A stretch of 64,000 bases of DNA, taken from Endozoicomonas euniceicola (lineage in GTDB: Bacteria > Pseudomonadota > Gammaproteobacteria > Pseudomonadales > Endozoicomonadaceae). Where the stretch lies: NCBI RefSeq assembly GCF_025562755.1, contig NZ_CP103300.1, positions 1,116,001-1,180,000 of the forward strand, written 5' to 3'. Positions 25,447 through 34,797 of this stretch are shown here, in pieces; the stretch's first letter is position 1; every line of letters starts with the position of its first letter. The notes under the pieces are model-generated. The model was not told where the DNA came from, made no database searches, and saw nothing but the letters and a program-made list of their open reading frames with translations. Position numbers and translations under genes: made by a program.

Positions 25447-28400
25447 ATGTTCAGTCAATTCTTTATTAACAGGCCCAAGTTTGCCTTTGTCATATCGATA
25501 GTCATCACACTGGTCGGTCTGATAGCCCTTTATGCGTTGCCCGTGGCAATGTTTCCGGACATCACGCCGCCCCAGGTAAACGTCAGCGCCTCCTATCCCG
25601 GTGCCGATGCGGAAACCATTGAAGAAGCTGTCATTCGCCCCCTTGAAGATAATATCAACGGTGTGGAAGGCATGATCTACATGGAGTCCTCTGCCGATGA
25701 AGGCTCCGCAAGTGTCACGATCACCTTCGAGTCCGGCATTGACCAGGACATAGCGATGGTGAATGTTCAAAACCGTGTTGCCATTGCTCAACCTGTACTA
25801 CCAGAAGACGTTCGTCGCACAGGTGTACGGGTGCGAAAGCAGTCGTCCAATATGTTGCTGGGTATCAACCTGATTTCAGATCGCCCGGAGTATGACGGTA
25901 TATTTCTGAACAACTATGCCAACAACTACCTGAAAGATACTCTGTCCCGGGTTGACGGTGTCGCTGACGCCAGTATTCTGGGTGCCCAGATCTACAGTAT
26001 GCGTGTCTGGCTGAACCCGGAGCGTATGGCTGCCCTGGAAGTGACTACATCGGATATTGCTGCGGTCATGCGGGAACAGAACACCATTGTGGCAGCGGGG
26101 CAGTTAGGTCAGGGACCCAACGTGCCGAACCAGATGTTCACCTACACCATCAAAACCAAGGGGCGTCTTGTCGAAGAACCGGATTTTGAGAATATCATCG
26201 TTCGAGCTCGTCCGGACGGTACCATTATTCGCCTGAAAGACGTTGCCCGGGTCGAGCTGGGCGCTCAGAGCTACAGCGGCACTTCCCGTTACAACAACAC
26301 CGACACCGCTTTTCTGGTGATTTACCAGCAGCCTGCCGCGAATGCGATGAGTGTTGCTGCGGACATAAAAAAAGCCGTTAAAGAGCTGTCCGTAAACTTT
26401 CCGGACGGTGTTGAGTACGAGATTGCCTTCGACACCACCAAATTCATCGATGCCTCCATCAGTGAAGTGGTGAATACCCTGTTCCAGGCGATACTGCTGG
26501 TTATTCTGGTGGTGTTCCTGTTCCTGCAGAACTGGCGCGCTACCCTGATTCCAGCCATTGCCATTCCAGTTTCCCTGATTGGTACTTTCGCGGTCATGCT
26601 GGTGCTGGGTTTCTCTATCAACACCATTACCCTGTTTGGTCTGGTACTGGCGATTGGTGTTGTCGTAGACGACGCCATTGTTGTTATTGAGAACGTTGAG
26701 CGCCTGATCACCAAAGAAGGCATGGACCCGAAAGCGGCAACCAGCAAGGCCATGAAAGAAGTAGCCGGCCCGATTGTTGCTACCACTCTGGTACTGCTGG
26801 CGGTGTTTGTACCGGTTGGCTTCATGCCGGGCATTACCGGTGGCCTGTACTCCCAGTTTGCCGTGACCATCTCCGTAGCGGTGCTAATCTCCTCCATCAA
26901 TGCCCTGACCCTGAGCCCTGCGCTGTGTGCCACTCTGCTGAAAAAAGAGTCAATGGGACATGTCGCCTGGCTGAAACCACTGGATGTATTCATCCACAAG
27001 ATGACCGGAGGGTACAAAAGCTGGGTAACCCTGCTGTTGCGCCGTTCTGTATTGGGTATTGGCCTGTTTGCCATCCTCATTGGTAGCACTGGCTACCTGT
27101 TCAAGGCTACCCCTACTGGCTTTGTCCCTAACGAAGACCAGGGCTTTGTAGTACTTGACGTTCAGCTGCCAGATGCCGCTTCGGTGAATCGTACCGAGGA
27201 GGTCATGGAAAAAATCACCAACATGATCCGTGCTGACAAGGATGTTAAAAGTGTGATTACCGTTTCCGGCTTCAGCATCTTCTCCGGTTCAGGCTCTAAT
27301 GGTGGCATGGCCATTGTCAACCTGAACGACTGGAGTGAGCGCCCTGACCCGGATCAACACCAGTCTGCCGTTCTCCAGAGAATTCAGGGCATGGTATGGA
27401 GCCTGCCTGAAGCCCAGGCCATGGCCTTTGTATTCCCACCCATTCCCGGTCTTGGCTCCTCCGGTGGCTTTGACTTCCGTCTGCAGGATACCAGGGGACG
27501 TTCAGCACAAGAGCTGGGGCAGGTTCTTAATGGTCTGATTTACCAGGCTAACCAGGATCCTCGCCTGTATCGTGTATTCAGCACCTGGCGCGCCAATATT
27601 CCCCAGTATTATCTGGATATTGACCGTGACAAGGCCAAGGCACAGGGTATAGCGCTGTCTGAAATCTTTATGACACTGCAAACCCAGCTGGGCTCTGCCT
27701 ACATTAACGATTTCAGTAAGTTCGGTCGCTCCTACCAGGTGCGTTTACAGGCTGAAAGTGAATACCGTACCGGGCCAGCTGACCTGAGCCGGTTCTTTGT
27801 TCGTAATAACAAAGGTGAAATGGTACCTCTGACGACCGTTGCCACCCTGAGCCCTGTTCTGGGGCCAAACAGCCTGAAGCACTACAATATGTTCCGTTCT
27901 GCGAACGTCAGTGGTCAGGCTGCAGCGGGGCTGAGTTCCGGTGACGCTATCGTCGCGATGGAGGAAATTGCCAAAACACTGCCAGAGGGTTACACCTACT
28001 CCTGGTCTGGTCAGAGCTTGCAGGAAATCGAAGCAGGCAACCTGGCTCCCCTGTTGTTCAGCCTGGCGTTTCTGTTTGTCTACCTGTTCCTGGTCGCCCA
28101 GTATGAAAGCTGGACCATGCCACTGGCGATTATCAGTGCGGTTCCTGTGGCTACCTTTGGTGCTTTTGCCGGTATTAACCTGTTCCGCACCTTCGCTCCG
28201 GAAATGGCCAATGATATTTACGCCCAGATTGGTATTGTTCTGCTGATTGGTATTGCCGCCAAAACCGCGATCCTGATCGTTGAATTTTCTATGGTTCAAC
28301 GCCAGCAGGGCAAGAGTATTCTGGACGCCGCGGCTGATGCGGCCGCTTTGCGTTTCCGTGCGGTACTGATGACAGCCCTGTCGTTTGTGCTGGGTGTATT

Positions 28401-28572
28401 GCCACTGGTATTTGCCAGCGGCGCTGGCGCAGCCAGCCGCAAAATCATTGGTACAACGGTCATGTCCGGTATGATCGCCGCCACCGTAATCGGTATTTTG
28501 CTAATACCTGTGTTCTACTTCCTGTTGCAGCGACTGCGCGAACATTTCAACCCGGATAAAGCTAACTGCTAA
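25447..28572 (+). CDS. RND efflux pump, inner-membrane transporter (HAE1 family)
   Basis: Proton-driven multidrug transporter of 1041 aa, AcrB/MexB type. It opens with MFSQFFINRPKFAFVISIVI, has the family motifs of the first periplasmic loop (YPGADAETIEEAVIRPLEDN) and the charged membrane helix LVLAIGVVVDDAIVVIENVE (proton-relay Asp pair in helix 4), and ends in ATVIGILLIPVFYFLLQRL. Start is the ATG 2 bases after the adaptor stop. An in-frame ATG at 25390 lies inside the adaptor and is unlikely. Substrate range cannot be read. Divergent from cpxRA, which suggests envelope-stress control. Confidence 0.96.
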   Translation: MFSQFFINRPKFAFVISIVITLVGLIALYALPVAMFPDITPPQVNVSASYPGADAETIEEAVIRPLEDNINGVEGMIYMESSADEGSASVTITFESGIDQDIAMVNVQNRVAIAQPVLPEDVRRTGVRVRKQSSNMLLGINLISDRPEYDGIFLNNYANNYLKDTLSRVDGVADASILGAQIYSMRVWLNPERMAALEVTTSDIAAVMREQNTIVAAGQLGQGPNVPNQMFTYTIKTKGRLVEEPDFENIIVRARPDGTIIRLKDVARVELGAQSYSGTSRYNNTDTAFLVIYQQPAANAMSVAADIKKAVKELSVNFPDGVEYEIAFDTTKFIDASISEVVNTLFQAILLVILVVFLFLQNWRATLIPAIAIPVSLIGTFAVMLVLGFSINTITLFGLVLAIGVVVDDAIVVIENVERLITKEGMDPKAATSKAMKEVAGPIVATTLVLLAVFVPVGFMPGITGGLYSQFAVTISVAVLISSINALTLSPALCATLLKKESMGHVAWLKPLDVFIHKMTGGYKSWVTLLLRRSVLGIGLFAILIGSTGYLFKATPTGFVPNEDQGFVVLDVQLPDAASVNRTEEVMEKITNMIRADKDVKSVITVSGFSIFSGSGSNGGMAIVNLNDWSERPDPDQHQSAVLQRIQGMVWSLPEAQAMAFVFPPIPGLGSSGGFDFRLQDTRGRSAQELGQVLNGLIYQANQDPRLYRVFSTWRANIPQYYLDIDRDKAKAQGIALSEIFMTLQTQLGSAYINDFSKFGRSYQVRLQAESEYRTGPADLSRFFVRNNKGEMVPLTTVATLSPVLGPNSLKHYNMFRSANVSGQAAAGLSSGDAIVAMEEIAKTLPEGYTYSWSGQSLQEIEAGNLAPLLFSLAFLFVYLFLVAQYESWTMPLAIISAVPVATFGAFAGINLFRTFAPEMANDIYAQIGIVLLIGIAAKTAILIVEFSMVQRQQGKSILDAAADAAALRFRAVLMTALSFVLGVLPLVFASGAGAASRKIIGTTVMSGMIAATVIGILLIPVFYFLLQRLREHFNPDKANC

Positions 28573-28604
28573 CAAAAGCGGTAACAGAAAGCTAATCAGA
28601 ACAT

Positions 28605-28632
28605 CGTCATTCCTGCCTGTGCAGGAATGACG
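28605..28632. repeat. Perfect 12-bp palindromic repeat after the RND operon
   Basis: CGTCATTCCTGC and GCAGGAATGACG flank a CTGT loop, 32 bases after the pump stop codon. The GTCATTCC palindrome is a common dispersed intergenic repeat in proteobacteria and may end transcription or protect the mRNA 3' end. It lacks a T-run. Confidence 0.75.
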
Positions 28633-28754
28633 GGACACAATAGCGACAAAGTTTTAGCGAGGCGAATCTTCAAGCCACCAATATTTCCCACCACATACCC
28701 ACATTTGATCTAACATAAAGGGCTCCCGGTAAAGACCATCAGGTAATAAAAAAA

Positions 28755-29360
28755 ATGTTAAAAAAATTTATTCTTTTAATGTCTCTTTGCTGTAGCTCCC
28801 TGAGTGCCATGGAGCTTAGTGATGAAAATATAGAATCAATACTGGTAAAGAGTGCAAAGGTGTTTGATACCCTTCCTTTTTCCCTATTGAAATTACCAAA
28901 AAATTCTCAAGATGAGTATATATTTTCTTTTTGCGTGTCGGATAAAGGTCAATGGGGCATTGCACCATTTGATAAATCACAAGGTTATGGATTTAATCAA
29001 GCTACTGATGAGATTGAAGAAATCAACTGTGAAATAAATACGATCTCAGAAGAACTTATAAAGTTTTCAATGCAAATCTTCAAAATAAATCAACAAAAAG
29101 AAACTCAATGGTCAGTGAAGCGCTACCGGCCTTGTTACAGTAAAAGAACCAGAAGAGGTACTGTCAGCATTTGTCATAATCTACCTGTTTGCCCCGATTG
29201 CCAATCAAAAGGCTATTCCTTGTTTGACTGGATTTATAACCTTTCACTGCCAGCCGCCGTATTATCTATAGGATTACACATATGGATTGGCTTTGTGTCC
29301 AGATATGGTTCTGTCGTTCGTGAATGCCCGAAATGCCACCACGAATGGCTACCTAATTAA
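28755..29360 (+). CDS. Exported or membrane hypothetical protein with two CxxC pairs
   Basis: A 201-aa protein with a signal peptide (FILLMSLCCSSLSAM), a polar middle part, and a C-terminal region with CPDCQSKG, one membrane segment (LPAAVLSIGLHIWIGFV) and then CPKCHHEW. The two CxxC pairs on either side of the membrane segment could bind zinc or form disulfides. The gene is clearly more AT-rich than the RND genes before it, which suggests transfer. Family not recognised. The start has no strong ribosome site; the frame is preceded by an A-rich run. Element copy B follows 13 bases after the stop. Confidence 0.6.
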   Translation: MLKKFILLMSLCCSSLSAMELSDENIESILVKSAKVFDTLPFSLLKLPKNSQDEYIFSFCVSDKGQWGIAPFDKSQGYGFNQATDEIEEINCEINTISEELIKFSMQIFKINQQKETQWSVKRYRPCYSKRTRRGTVSICHNLPVCPDCQSKGYSLFDWIYNLSLPAAVLSIGLHIWIGFVSRYGSVVRECPKCHHEWLPN

Positions 29361-29372
29361 TGTAAACAACCT

Positions 29373-29508
29373 TTAGGGGGCGCAGCATTCAATAACTTAC
29401 CGGGCTTTTGGCTGTTGGCTATTAGCTGCTCATACAGCCAAAAGCCAACAGCCAACAGCCAACAGCCAACAGCCAACAGCGGTATATTATGTTCTGCTGC
29501 TTCCCTAA
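29373..29508 (+). repeat. Hairpin repeat element, copy B
   Basis: About 136 bases with the same ends as copy A (TTAGGGGGCGCAGCATTCAA on the left, GGTATATTATGTTCTGCTGC then TTCCCTAAA on the right) and the same centre ATTAGCTGCTCATACAG. The left arm is short; the right arm has five successive CAGCCAA-type heptamers. It begins 12 bases after the stop codon of the preceding gene and would form a long hairpin in its transcript. Confidence 0.88.
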
Positions 29509-29660
29509 ACTGTCCAGCGATGCTGATGCCACCCATTTCATGTCGAAAGGTTGTACGGACTTCAAGGCGCAATCCTTTATTCACTCTTTCCATATACATC
29601 AGGATCAAGGCAAGTAATAATCAGAAACTGGCAGAACGGATATAAGCTGAGGGGGAAGTT

Positions 29661-30005
29661 ATGGGGGAAACCATACGCTGTCATTCGAAACTGTACGCAA
29701 TAACAATGATTGCCAGCTTACTGCTTTCGGGTTGCAGCATCAGCAACAACCGGAACTGCCGTTATGAGCCCATTAGAGGTTCCGTCGTTGTAAACAGCAC
29801 AGTGAAACCTCTCCTGGTCAGCTTTACACCAGACTCAAAGCCTCATGCCGACAGGTTCAGTCAATACAATATTGATATGTCAAGGCTGCATCTCTCACTG
29901 CATAAACAAAGTCGGGATCTTAAGCCGGGCCAGCGCTACGATGCAATTGTTAACATCAGAACCACTGGCCAATGCACTCCCTATGTCGTTTACCTGCTTA
30001 GATAA
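29661..30005 (+). CDS. Small hypothetical lipoprotein
   Basis: A 114-aa protein with a lipoprotein signal (MIASLLLSGCSIS) and a mature domain of about 85 residues with beta-strand character (GSVVVNSTVKPLLVSFTPD, RYDAIVNIRTTGQCTPYVV). Two cysteines in the mature part may pair. No family recognised. The start ATG has GGGGGAAG upstream. It overlaps the 3' end of nhaD on the other strand by 8 bases. Confidence 0.65.
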   Translation: MGETIRCHSKLYAITMIASLLLSGCSISNNRNCRYEPIRGSVVVNSTVKPLLVSFTPDSKPHADRFSQYNIDMSRLHLSLHKQSRDLKPGQRYDAIVNIRTTGQCTPYVVYLLR

Positions 30006-31407
30006 GCGGCTCTCCATTCAGCAGGAAGTGAGCAAGAATACTGGCGATGTAGCCGAGGACAATCACCCAGCTCCAGCGCAGGTGAGACAGGAAGGTGTAA
30101 TGCCCCTTAGACGTTCCCATCAGGGCGACACCCGCAGCAGAACCCACTGATAACAAACTACCACCCACACCGGCGGTCAGGGTAATCAGCAACCACTGGA
30201 AAGTATCCATCTGCGGATTCATACCAAGAATTGCAAACATCACCGGGATGTTATCAACAATGGCTGAAATCACGCCGGCAGAAATATTCGTCCAGCCTGC
30301 GCCGATGTCTTCGTACATCAATTTGGACACCACTTCCAAATAACCAAGGTAGCGCAGCCCACCCACCGAGAAAATAACACCAAAGAAAAACAGCAGCGTA
30401 TCCCACTCGGCACGTGCCACCCGCTGGAAGACGTCGAGGTCTTCATGATCGTGCATGCCGGAGGGAAACTGTTTGCTACTGGTCAGCCCCTGCACCCTGA
30501 GAAAGTAGGTATAAAACATCAGCAGCGCCAGCCCTGTCATCATCCCCATAAAGGGTGGCAGGCCAAGAGAGTGCTCAAAGGAAACGGCAATCGCAATAGT
30601 CAGCAGAAACAGCAGGCATATCATCAGTCCACCCGGACGAATAGCGACCTGATCCTTAACCGGAAGTGGCTGACCTTTGCTGACAAAAGCACTCATAATC
30701 ATTGCCGGCACCAGGAAGTTCACGAGAGAGGGGATAAACAACGAAAAAAACTCCGCGAACTGGACTTTACCTGCCTGCCAGACCATCAGCGTGGTAATAT
30801 CGCCAAAGGGGCTGAAAGCCCCACCCGCATTCGATGCGACGACAACATTGACCATAGACAGAGAAATAAAGCGAACATCTTTCTGCCCTACAGCCATGAT
30901 CACCGCCCCCATCAACAATGCTGTTGTCAGGTTATCGGCTACCGGGGAGATAAAAAACGCCAGAACCCCTGTTACCCAGAACAGCTCCCGGAAACTATAA
31001 CCCTTTTGTACCAGCCAGGAACGCAAGCTGGCAAACACCTGTCGCTCTTCCATGGCGTTGACATAAGTCATCGCCACCAGCAGGAACAAAAACATCGCTG
31101 CATATTCTTCCAGATCATGCATGACCGCCCGCTTCAGGTCATAGTGCGAGACGCCCTGCTCTTTCGCCACCCAGGCAATCAGAGCCCAGATCACCCCCGC
31201 AGCGAGTATGACAGGCTTGGATTTACGCAAATGGATTTTTTCTTCCGCCATAACGGCGATATAGGCAGCCACAAAAATAAAGACACAGACCCATGCCACA
31301 GGATGAGTGGTCACTCTTAGCAGATCCTCTGCTGCCCAGGTAAGCTGTGGGAAAAAAATCGCTAATGCGCCTGCTGAGGCAGATCTGGCTTTGCGCCACA
31401 TATTCAT
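29998..31407 (-). CDS. nhaD: Na+/H+ antiporter NhaD
   Basis: Sodium/proton antiporter of the NhaD/CitM superfamily, about 469 aa with around 12 membrane segments. Conserved blocks seen: WALIAWVAKEQG, MFLFLLVAMTYVNAMEER, NLTTALLMGAVIMAVG, the SNAGGAFSPFGDITTLMVW loop, and FFFGVIFSVGGLRYLG. Marine and halophilic bacteria use NhaD to export sodium, which fits a marine source. The ATG at 31407 is chosen over a TTG three codons earlier; neither has a strong ribosome site. It is monocistronic and convergent with the small lipoprotein gene. Confidence 0.93.
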   Translation of the reverse strand: MNMWRKARSASAGALAIFFPQLTWAAEDLLRVTTHPVAWVCVFIFVAAYIAVMAEEKIHLRKSKPVILAAGVIWALIAWVAKEQGVSHYDLKRAVMHDLEEYAAMFLFLLVAMTYVNAMEERQVFASLRSWLVQKGYSFRELFWVTGVLAFFISPVADNLTTALLMGAVIMAVGQKDVRFISLSMVNVVVASNAGGAFSPFGDITTLMVWQAGKVQFAEFFSLFIPSLVNFLVPAMIMSAFVSKGQPLPVKDQVAIRPGGLMICLLFLLTIAIAVSFEHSLGLPPFMGMMTGLALLMFYTYFLRVQGLTSSKQFPSGMHDHEDLDVFQRVARAEWDTLLFFFGVIFSVGGLRYLGYLEVVSKLMYEDIGAGWTNISAGVISAIVDNIPVMFAILGMNPQMDTFQWLLITLTAGVGGSLLSVGSAAGVALMGTSKGHYTFLSHLRWSWVIVLGYIASILAHFLLNGEPLI

Positions 31408-31681
31408 TGCTAACAACCATAAGTATTTAACGGAATTCCAGAAAGGATACCGTCGTTAAATGAGGAAAGACAGGGTGAAATCCCATACTGAACCATTTCA
31501 ATGAAAACAGGGCAAATTAGCAAAATATATACGACGTTGCTTTAATTTCCTTTTGTTCTCAGCTTCTGTACTAACTCATCAGGCATACGCTCTTATTCCA
31601 TATAAACTTTACCCTTATCTCTACTTTGCACAGCTGTCTGGCTCTTTGCTTTTCAGCAAATGGTTTACCGGAGTTACTGAT

Positions 31682-32179
31682 ATGGCTATTGCCCAACAAC
31701 TGCAATCTTTTCTCCATGAGCACCATGCAGACTACGAACTGGTCTGCCACCCTTATTCCGAAAGATCGCTGGATACGGCCCGTTCCGCCTGTATACCGGT
31801 GAAGAACATGACCAAAGCGGTTGTACTTCACGACGAGCAAGGCTACATGATGGCCATAATGCCCTCCATGAATAAGCTGATGCTCCGCTGGATCAATGCC
31901 AAACTGGATCGCCATTTACGACTGGCTACCGAAAAAGAGCTGAAAAAACTCTTTCCGGACTGCGATTCCGGGGCAGTTCCGGCCATGGGCACCGCTTACG
32001 GCATAAGTACCTGCTGGGATGATGAACTCAACTCCGTTCAGGACGTCTACCTTGAAGCAGGCAACCACAGGGAGCTGGTTCATATGCACCGGGAGCAGTT
32101 TAAACAGTTGTTACAGGGGCAGAACCACGCTGCCATCAGCTGTGATCCTGAAGAAAGTGAAGCGTACAAGACCGGTTGA
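31682..32179 (+). CDS. YbaK/ProX-like aminoacyl-tRNA deacylase domain protein
   Basis: A 165-aa cytosolic protein of the YbaK/EbsC domain family, which clears mischarged aminoacyl-tRNAs in trans. Recognisable parts are ELVCHPYSERSLDTARSACI, MTKAVVLHDEQGYMMAIMPS and the EKELKKLFPDCDSGAVPAMG glycine loop. The specific tRNA target cannot be assigned. I start at the ATG at 31682 (protein MAIAQQLQSFL) because CGGAG precedes it; an in-frame start at 31553 would add 43 residues unlike the family. It converges with the pentapeptide/channel gene. Confidence 0.85.
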   Translation: MAIAQQLQSFLHEHHADYELVCHPYSERSLDTARSACIPVKNMTKAVVLHDEQGYMMAIMPSMNKLMLRWINAKLDRHLRLATEKELKKLFPDCDSGAVPAMGTAYGISTCWDDELNSVQDVYLEAGNHRELVHMHREQFKQLLQGQNHAAISCDPEESEAYKTG

Positions 32180-32191
32180 AGAAAGGGACTG

Positions 32192-33175
32192 TCACCGAGA
32201 CATTTTTTTTACAAACACCACCACAAACAGCGCCATACTGAAACTGCCGGTGAAGGCCTCCAGCGCCGCAAAGAACCTTGACATGCCCACAGGCGTAATA
32301 TCGCCATAACCCAGTGTCGTAAACGTGACAACACTGTAGTAAAGGGTATCAAACCAGTTTCGTGCATTGACCAGAAACGACTGATCCGGGGAATACTGAA
32401 TCAGCCGTTCCCCCTCCTGAACCCCAAACAGCAGATAGATGAAAGAAAACAGAACAATCAAACCAGCCGCAAACGAAATGACCCGGCGCGGTTTTTCCCC
32501 ATAACCACTAATCAGGTCAACCAAAAGTGACAGCCCTCTATCGTACGACCACTTAGGATAACGCTGACGTCTGATTACCATTTCCCGATAAAAAAAGTCA
32601 CCCGCGATGGCAAACAACCCCTGACTCTCGCAATTGCGGCGAATATTACGTGCAACCTCTTCTGCTTCCTGAAACAACGACTGAGCCGATTCATCCTGAT
32701 GACTGCGCTGTTGCTCATAACCCAGACGTTCCTGCAGCAACCGGTCGCCCCAGTAAACCTCGTCGAGCCGGGCCTGTTTAAAATTAACCCCCAGAAGATT
32801 GCAGCCTGAGAGATCAGTAAAGTGCAGATTCGCACCACTGAGATTGGCTTTAAGCAGATTACACTGCAACAAACTCACCTGATATAAATGCGCCTTATGC
32901 AAATTAGCTCGATTCAGGTCTGCCCCTATCAGCCGGAAGGGTTCTCCGCCATGATTGACAAGATTAACATTCTCCAGATTGGCACCTTTCAGCAAAAAGC
33001 CTTCCATAGAGCGTCCTGTCCTGGCTCGCTTTTCCAGTCTCCTGGTGAGCTCCATGCCCGACTTGTCAATATCCGGACAGTGCCAGAAACAAAACGTTGA
33101 ACCGGATACCACCTTCCCGTCGCAGCCAGAGCCTGACGAACCTTTATAAGCACAGTGCAAATCTTCCGAGTCCAT
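32192..33175 (-). CDS. Pentapeptide-repeat protein fused to a two-helix potassium-channel pore
   Basis: A 327-aa inner-membrane protein. Residues 8-33 contain four cysteines (C8, C18, C29, C33) that could bind zinc. Residues about 61-140 are pentapeptide repeats (GANLENVNL, GADLNRANLHKAHL, KANLSGANLHFTDLSGCNL). After a linker, two membrane segments (about 231-251 and 303-323) flank the pore loop with selectivity filter TTLGYGD (287-292), the K+ channel signature. The right-handed pentapeptide helix would lie in the cytosol and may gate or tether the pore. The combination is uncommon. Ligand unknown. Confidence 0.88.
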   Translation of the reverse strand: MDSEDLHCAYKGSSGSGCDGKVVSGSTFCFWHCPDIDKSGMELTRRLEKRARTGRSMEGFLLKGANLENVNLVNHGGEPFRLIGADLNRANLHKAHLYQVSLLQCNLLKANLSGANLHFTDLSGCNLLGVNFKQARLDEVYWGDRLLQERLGYEQQRSHQDESAQSLFQEAEEVARNIRRNCESQGLFAIAGDFFYREMVIRRQRYPKWSYDRGLSLLVDLISGYGEKPRRVISFAAGLIVLFSFIYLLFGVQEGERLIQYSPDQSFLVNARNWFDTLYYSVVTFTTLGYGDITPVGMSRFFAALEAFTGSFSMALFVVVFVKKMSR

Positions 33176-33334
33176 GATGCAGCCAGCCTCAATAAATCAA
33201 TGAATAGTCATCCTTATTCTGTCGGCACATGGCCACAGGCTGTGAAGCCCTTGCAACAGGCTGGTATTTGAGGCGTATCGGTATTTAAGGCATAGTAAGC
33301 GCGGCAAGGGCTTCAGAGTACATCAGGAAACACT

Positions 33335-33718
33335 ATGACCATTCTTTACGACAGCACTCTTTATGGCATAACTCTTTATGGAATAAAGAATTGTGACACC
33401 ATAAAAAAGGCTCGCCGCTGGCTCGATGACAATAATGTCAAATACCATTTCCACGATTACCGCAAAGACGGGTTAACCCTTCAGCAGCTACAGGGGTGGA
33501 CTGACGAGTTGGACTGGGAACAACTGCTGAACAAGCGCGGCACCACCTGGCGGAACCTTCCTCAAGCGCAAAAACAGAACATTAATAAAGATCGCGCCCT
33601 GGCTCTGATGGTGGAGCATCCCGCCATGATCAAGCGTCCACTGCTGGATACCGGCACAGAAAAACACCTGGGATTCAAGCCAGACCTTTATAAACAGATT
33701 TTTGCCCCCATTACCTGA
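33335..33718 (+). CDS. yffB: ArsC/Spx-family reductase-like protein YffB
   Basis: A 127-aa thioredoxin-fold protein of the ArsC family, YffB branch. The single catalytic-site cysteine is in LYGIKNCDTIKKA, followed by YHFHDYRKDGL and the late RPLLDTG arginine-proline loop. Glutathione-dependent thiol reductase activity is proposed for relatives; arsenate reduction is doubtful. It sits 35 bases before dapD on the same strand, matching the yffB-dap neighbourhood of other gammaproteobacteria, and is probably co-transcribed. Confidence 0.88.
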   Translation: MTILYDSTLYGITLYGIKNCDTIKKARRWLDDNNVKYHFHDYRKDGLTLQQLQGWTDELDWEQLLNKRGTTWRNLPQAQKQNINKDRALALMVEHPAMIKRPLLDTGTEKHLGFKPDLYKQIFAPIT

Positions 33719-33753
33719 TTCAACTGAAAAATTGCAATAAGGCAGCACATTCA

Positions 33754-34797
33754 ATGAGTACAACCAACACTCTGTTCAGCCTCGCCATTGGCATTGGCAC
33801 CAAAAACAACAAAGGCGAATGGCTGGAAGTGTATTATCCGAAGCCGCTGATGCATCCGGAAGCAAAGCTGGTTGAAGCCATTCAGAACCTGATTCAGTAC
33901 GAAGGCGGCAACACTTACGCTGAACTGGACAGCGAAACCTGCCACGCCCTGGAAGAACTGTTTGAAAACCTGGGTGAGAAGGAACTGGCCAGAATTATGC
34001 TGAGCCTGGAAGAAAGCGACCGCCCGCGGGTTATTACCTTCCTTGAAACCGACAGCGCCCTGACCAGTACTCCCGAAGCCTATCTGAAACTGCATCTGCT
34101 CTCTCACCGAATGGTCAAGCCACACGGTGTTAATCTGCAAGGAATTTTCCCTTTGCTGCCTAATGTGGCCTGGACCAGCGAAGGTGCAATCGATCTGGCT
34201 GAATTACAGGAGCGCCAGCTCAAAGCCCGTGCTGAAGGTCGCTACCTGAGCGTCAATTCCGTCGACAAATTCCCGAAAATGACCGACTACGTTGTTCCGG
34301 CAGGCGTGCGCATCGCCCACACGGCCAGAGTACGTCTGGGCGCTTACGTGGGTGAAGGCACTACGGTGATGCATGAAGGCTTTATTAACTTCAATGCCGG
34401 TACTGAAGGCAAGAGTATGGTGGAAGGCCGTATTTCGGCGGGTATCTGGGTGGGCGAAGGTTCCGACCTGGGCGGTGGTTGCAGCACCATGGGCACCCTG
34501 TCTGGCGGTAACGATATCGTCGTTTCCATTGGCAGAAACTGTCTTATTGGTGCCGAAGCAGGTGTCAATATCCCTCTGGGAGATCACTGCACCATAGAAG
34601 CTGGCCTGTATCTCACGGCTGGCTCAAAAGTCACCCTGTTGGATAACGAACGCAATCCGGTTGAAACCGTTAAGGCTTCAACCCTGTCAGGACAGTCCAA
34701 CCTGCTGTTCTGGCGCAACTCCCAGACCGGCGCCGTTGAATGCCTGACGAAAAAGACCGCTTTCTCCCTGAACGATGAGCTGCACGCTCATAACTAA
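33754..34797 (+). CDS. dapD: Tetrahydrodipicolinate N-succinyltransferase
   Basis: Lysine and diaminopimelate pathway enzyme that transfers succinyl from succinyl-CoA to tetrahydrodipicolinate. This is the longer DapD form (347 aa), close to that of Pseudomonas, with an extra N-terminal domain. Family blocks: AYLKLHLLSHRMVKPHGVNL, SVDKFPKMTDYVVPAGVRIA, and the left-handed beta helix GAYVGEGTTVMHEGFINFNA then GSDLGGGCSTMGTLSGG. The stop codon TAA is also the first bases of a repeat element (C2), so the mRNA 3' end is the hairpin repeat itself. Confidence 0.96.
   Translation: MSTTNTLFSLAIGIGTKNNKGEWLEVYYPKPLMHPEAKLVEAIQNLIQYEGGNTYAELDSETCHALEELFENLGEKELARIMLSLEESDRPRVITFLETDSALTSTPEAYLKLHLLSHRMVKPHGVNLQGIFPLLPNVAWTSEGAIDLAELQERQLKARAEGRYLSVNSVDKFPKMTDYVVPAGVRIAHTARVRLGAYVGEGTTVMHEGFINFNAGTEGKSMVEGRISAGIWVGEGSDLGGGCSTMGTLSGGNDIVVSIGRNCLIGAEAGVNIPLGDHCTIEAGLYLTAGSKVTLLDNERNPVETVKASTLSGQSNLLFWRNSQTGAVECLTKKTAFSLNDELHAHN

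Noticed and set aside
26322..27089. A 255-codon open frame opposite the RND pump
   Set aside because: Antisense of a conserved coding region; composition fits a mirror frame.
30445..31320. A 291-codon open frame opposite nhaD
   Set aside because: Antisense shadow of a membrane-protein gene; histidine/glutamine-rich and without coding character.
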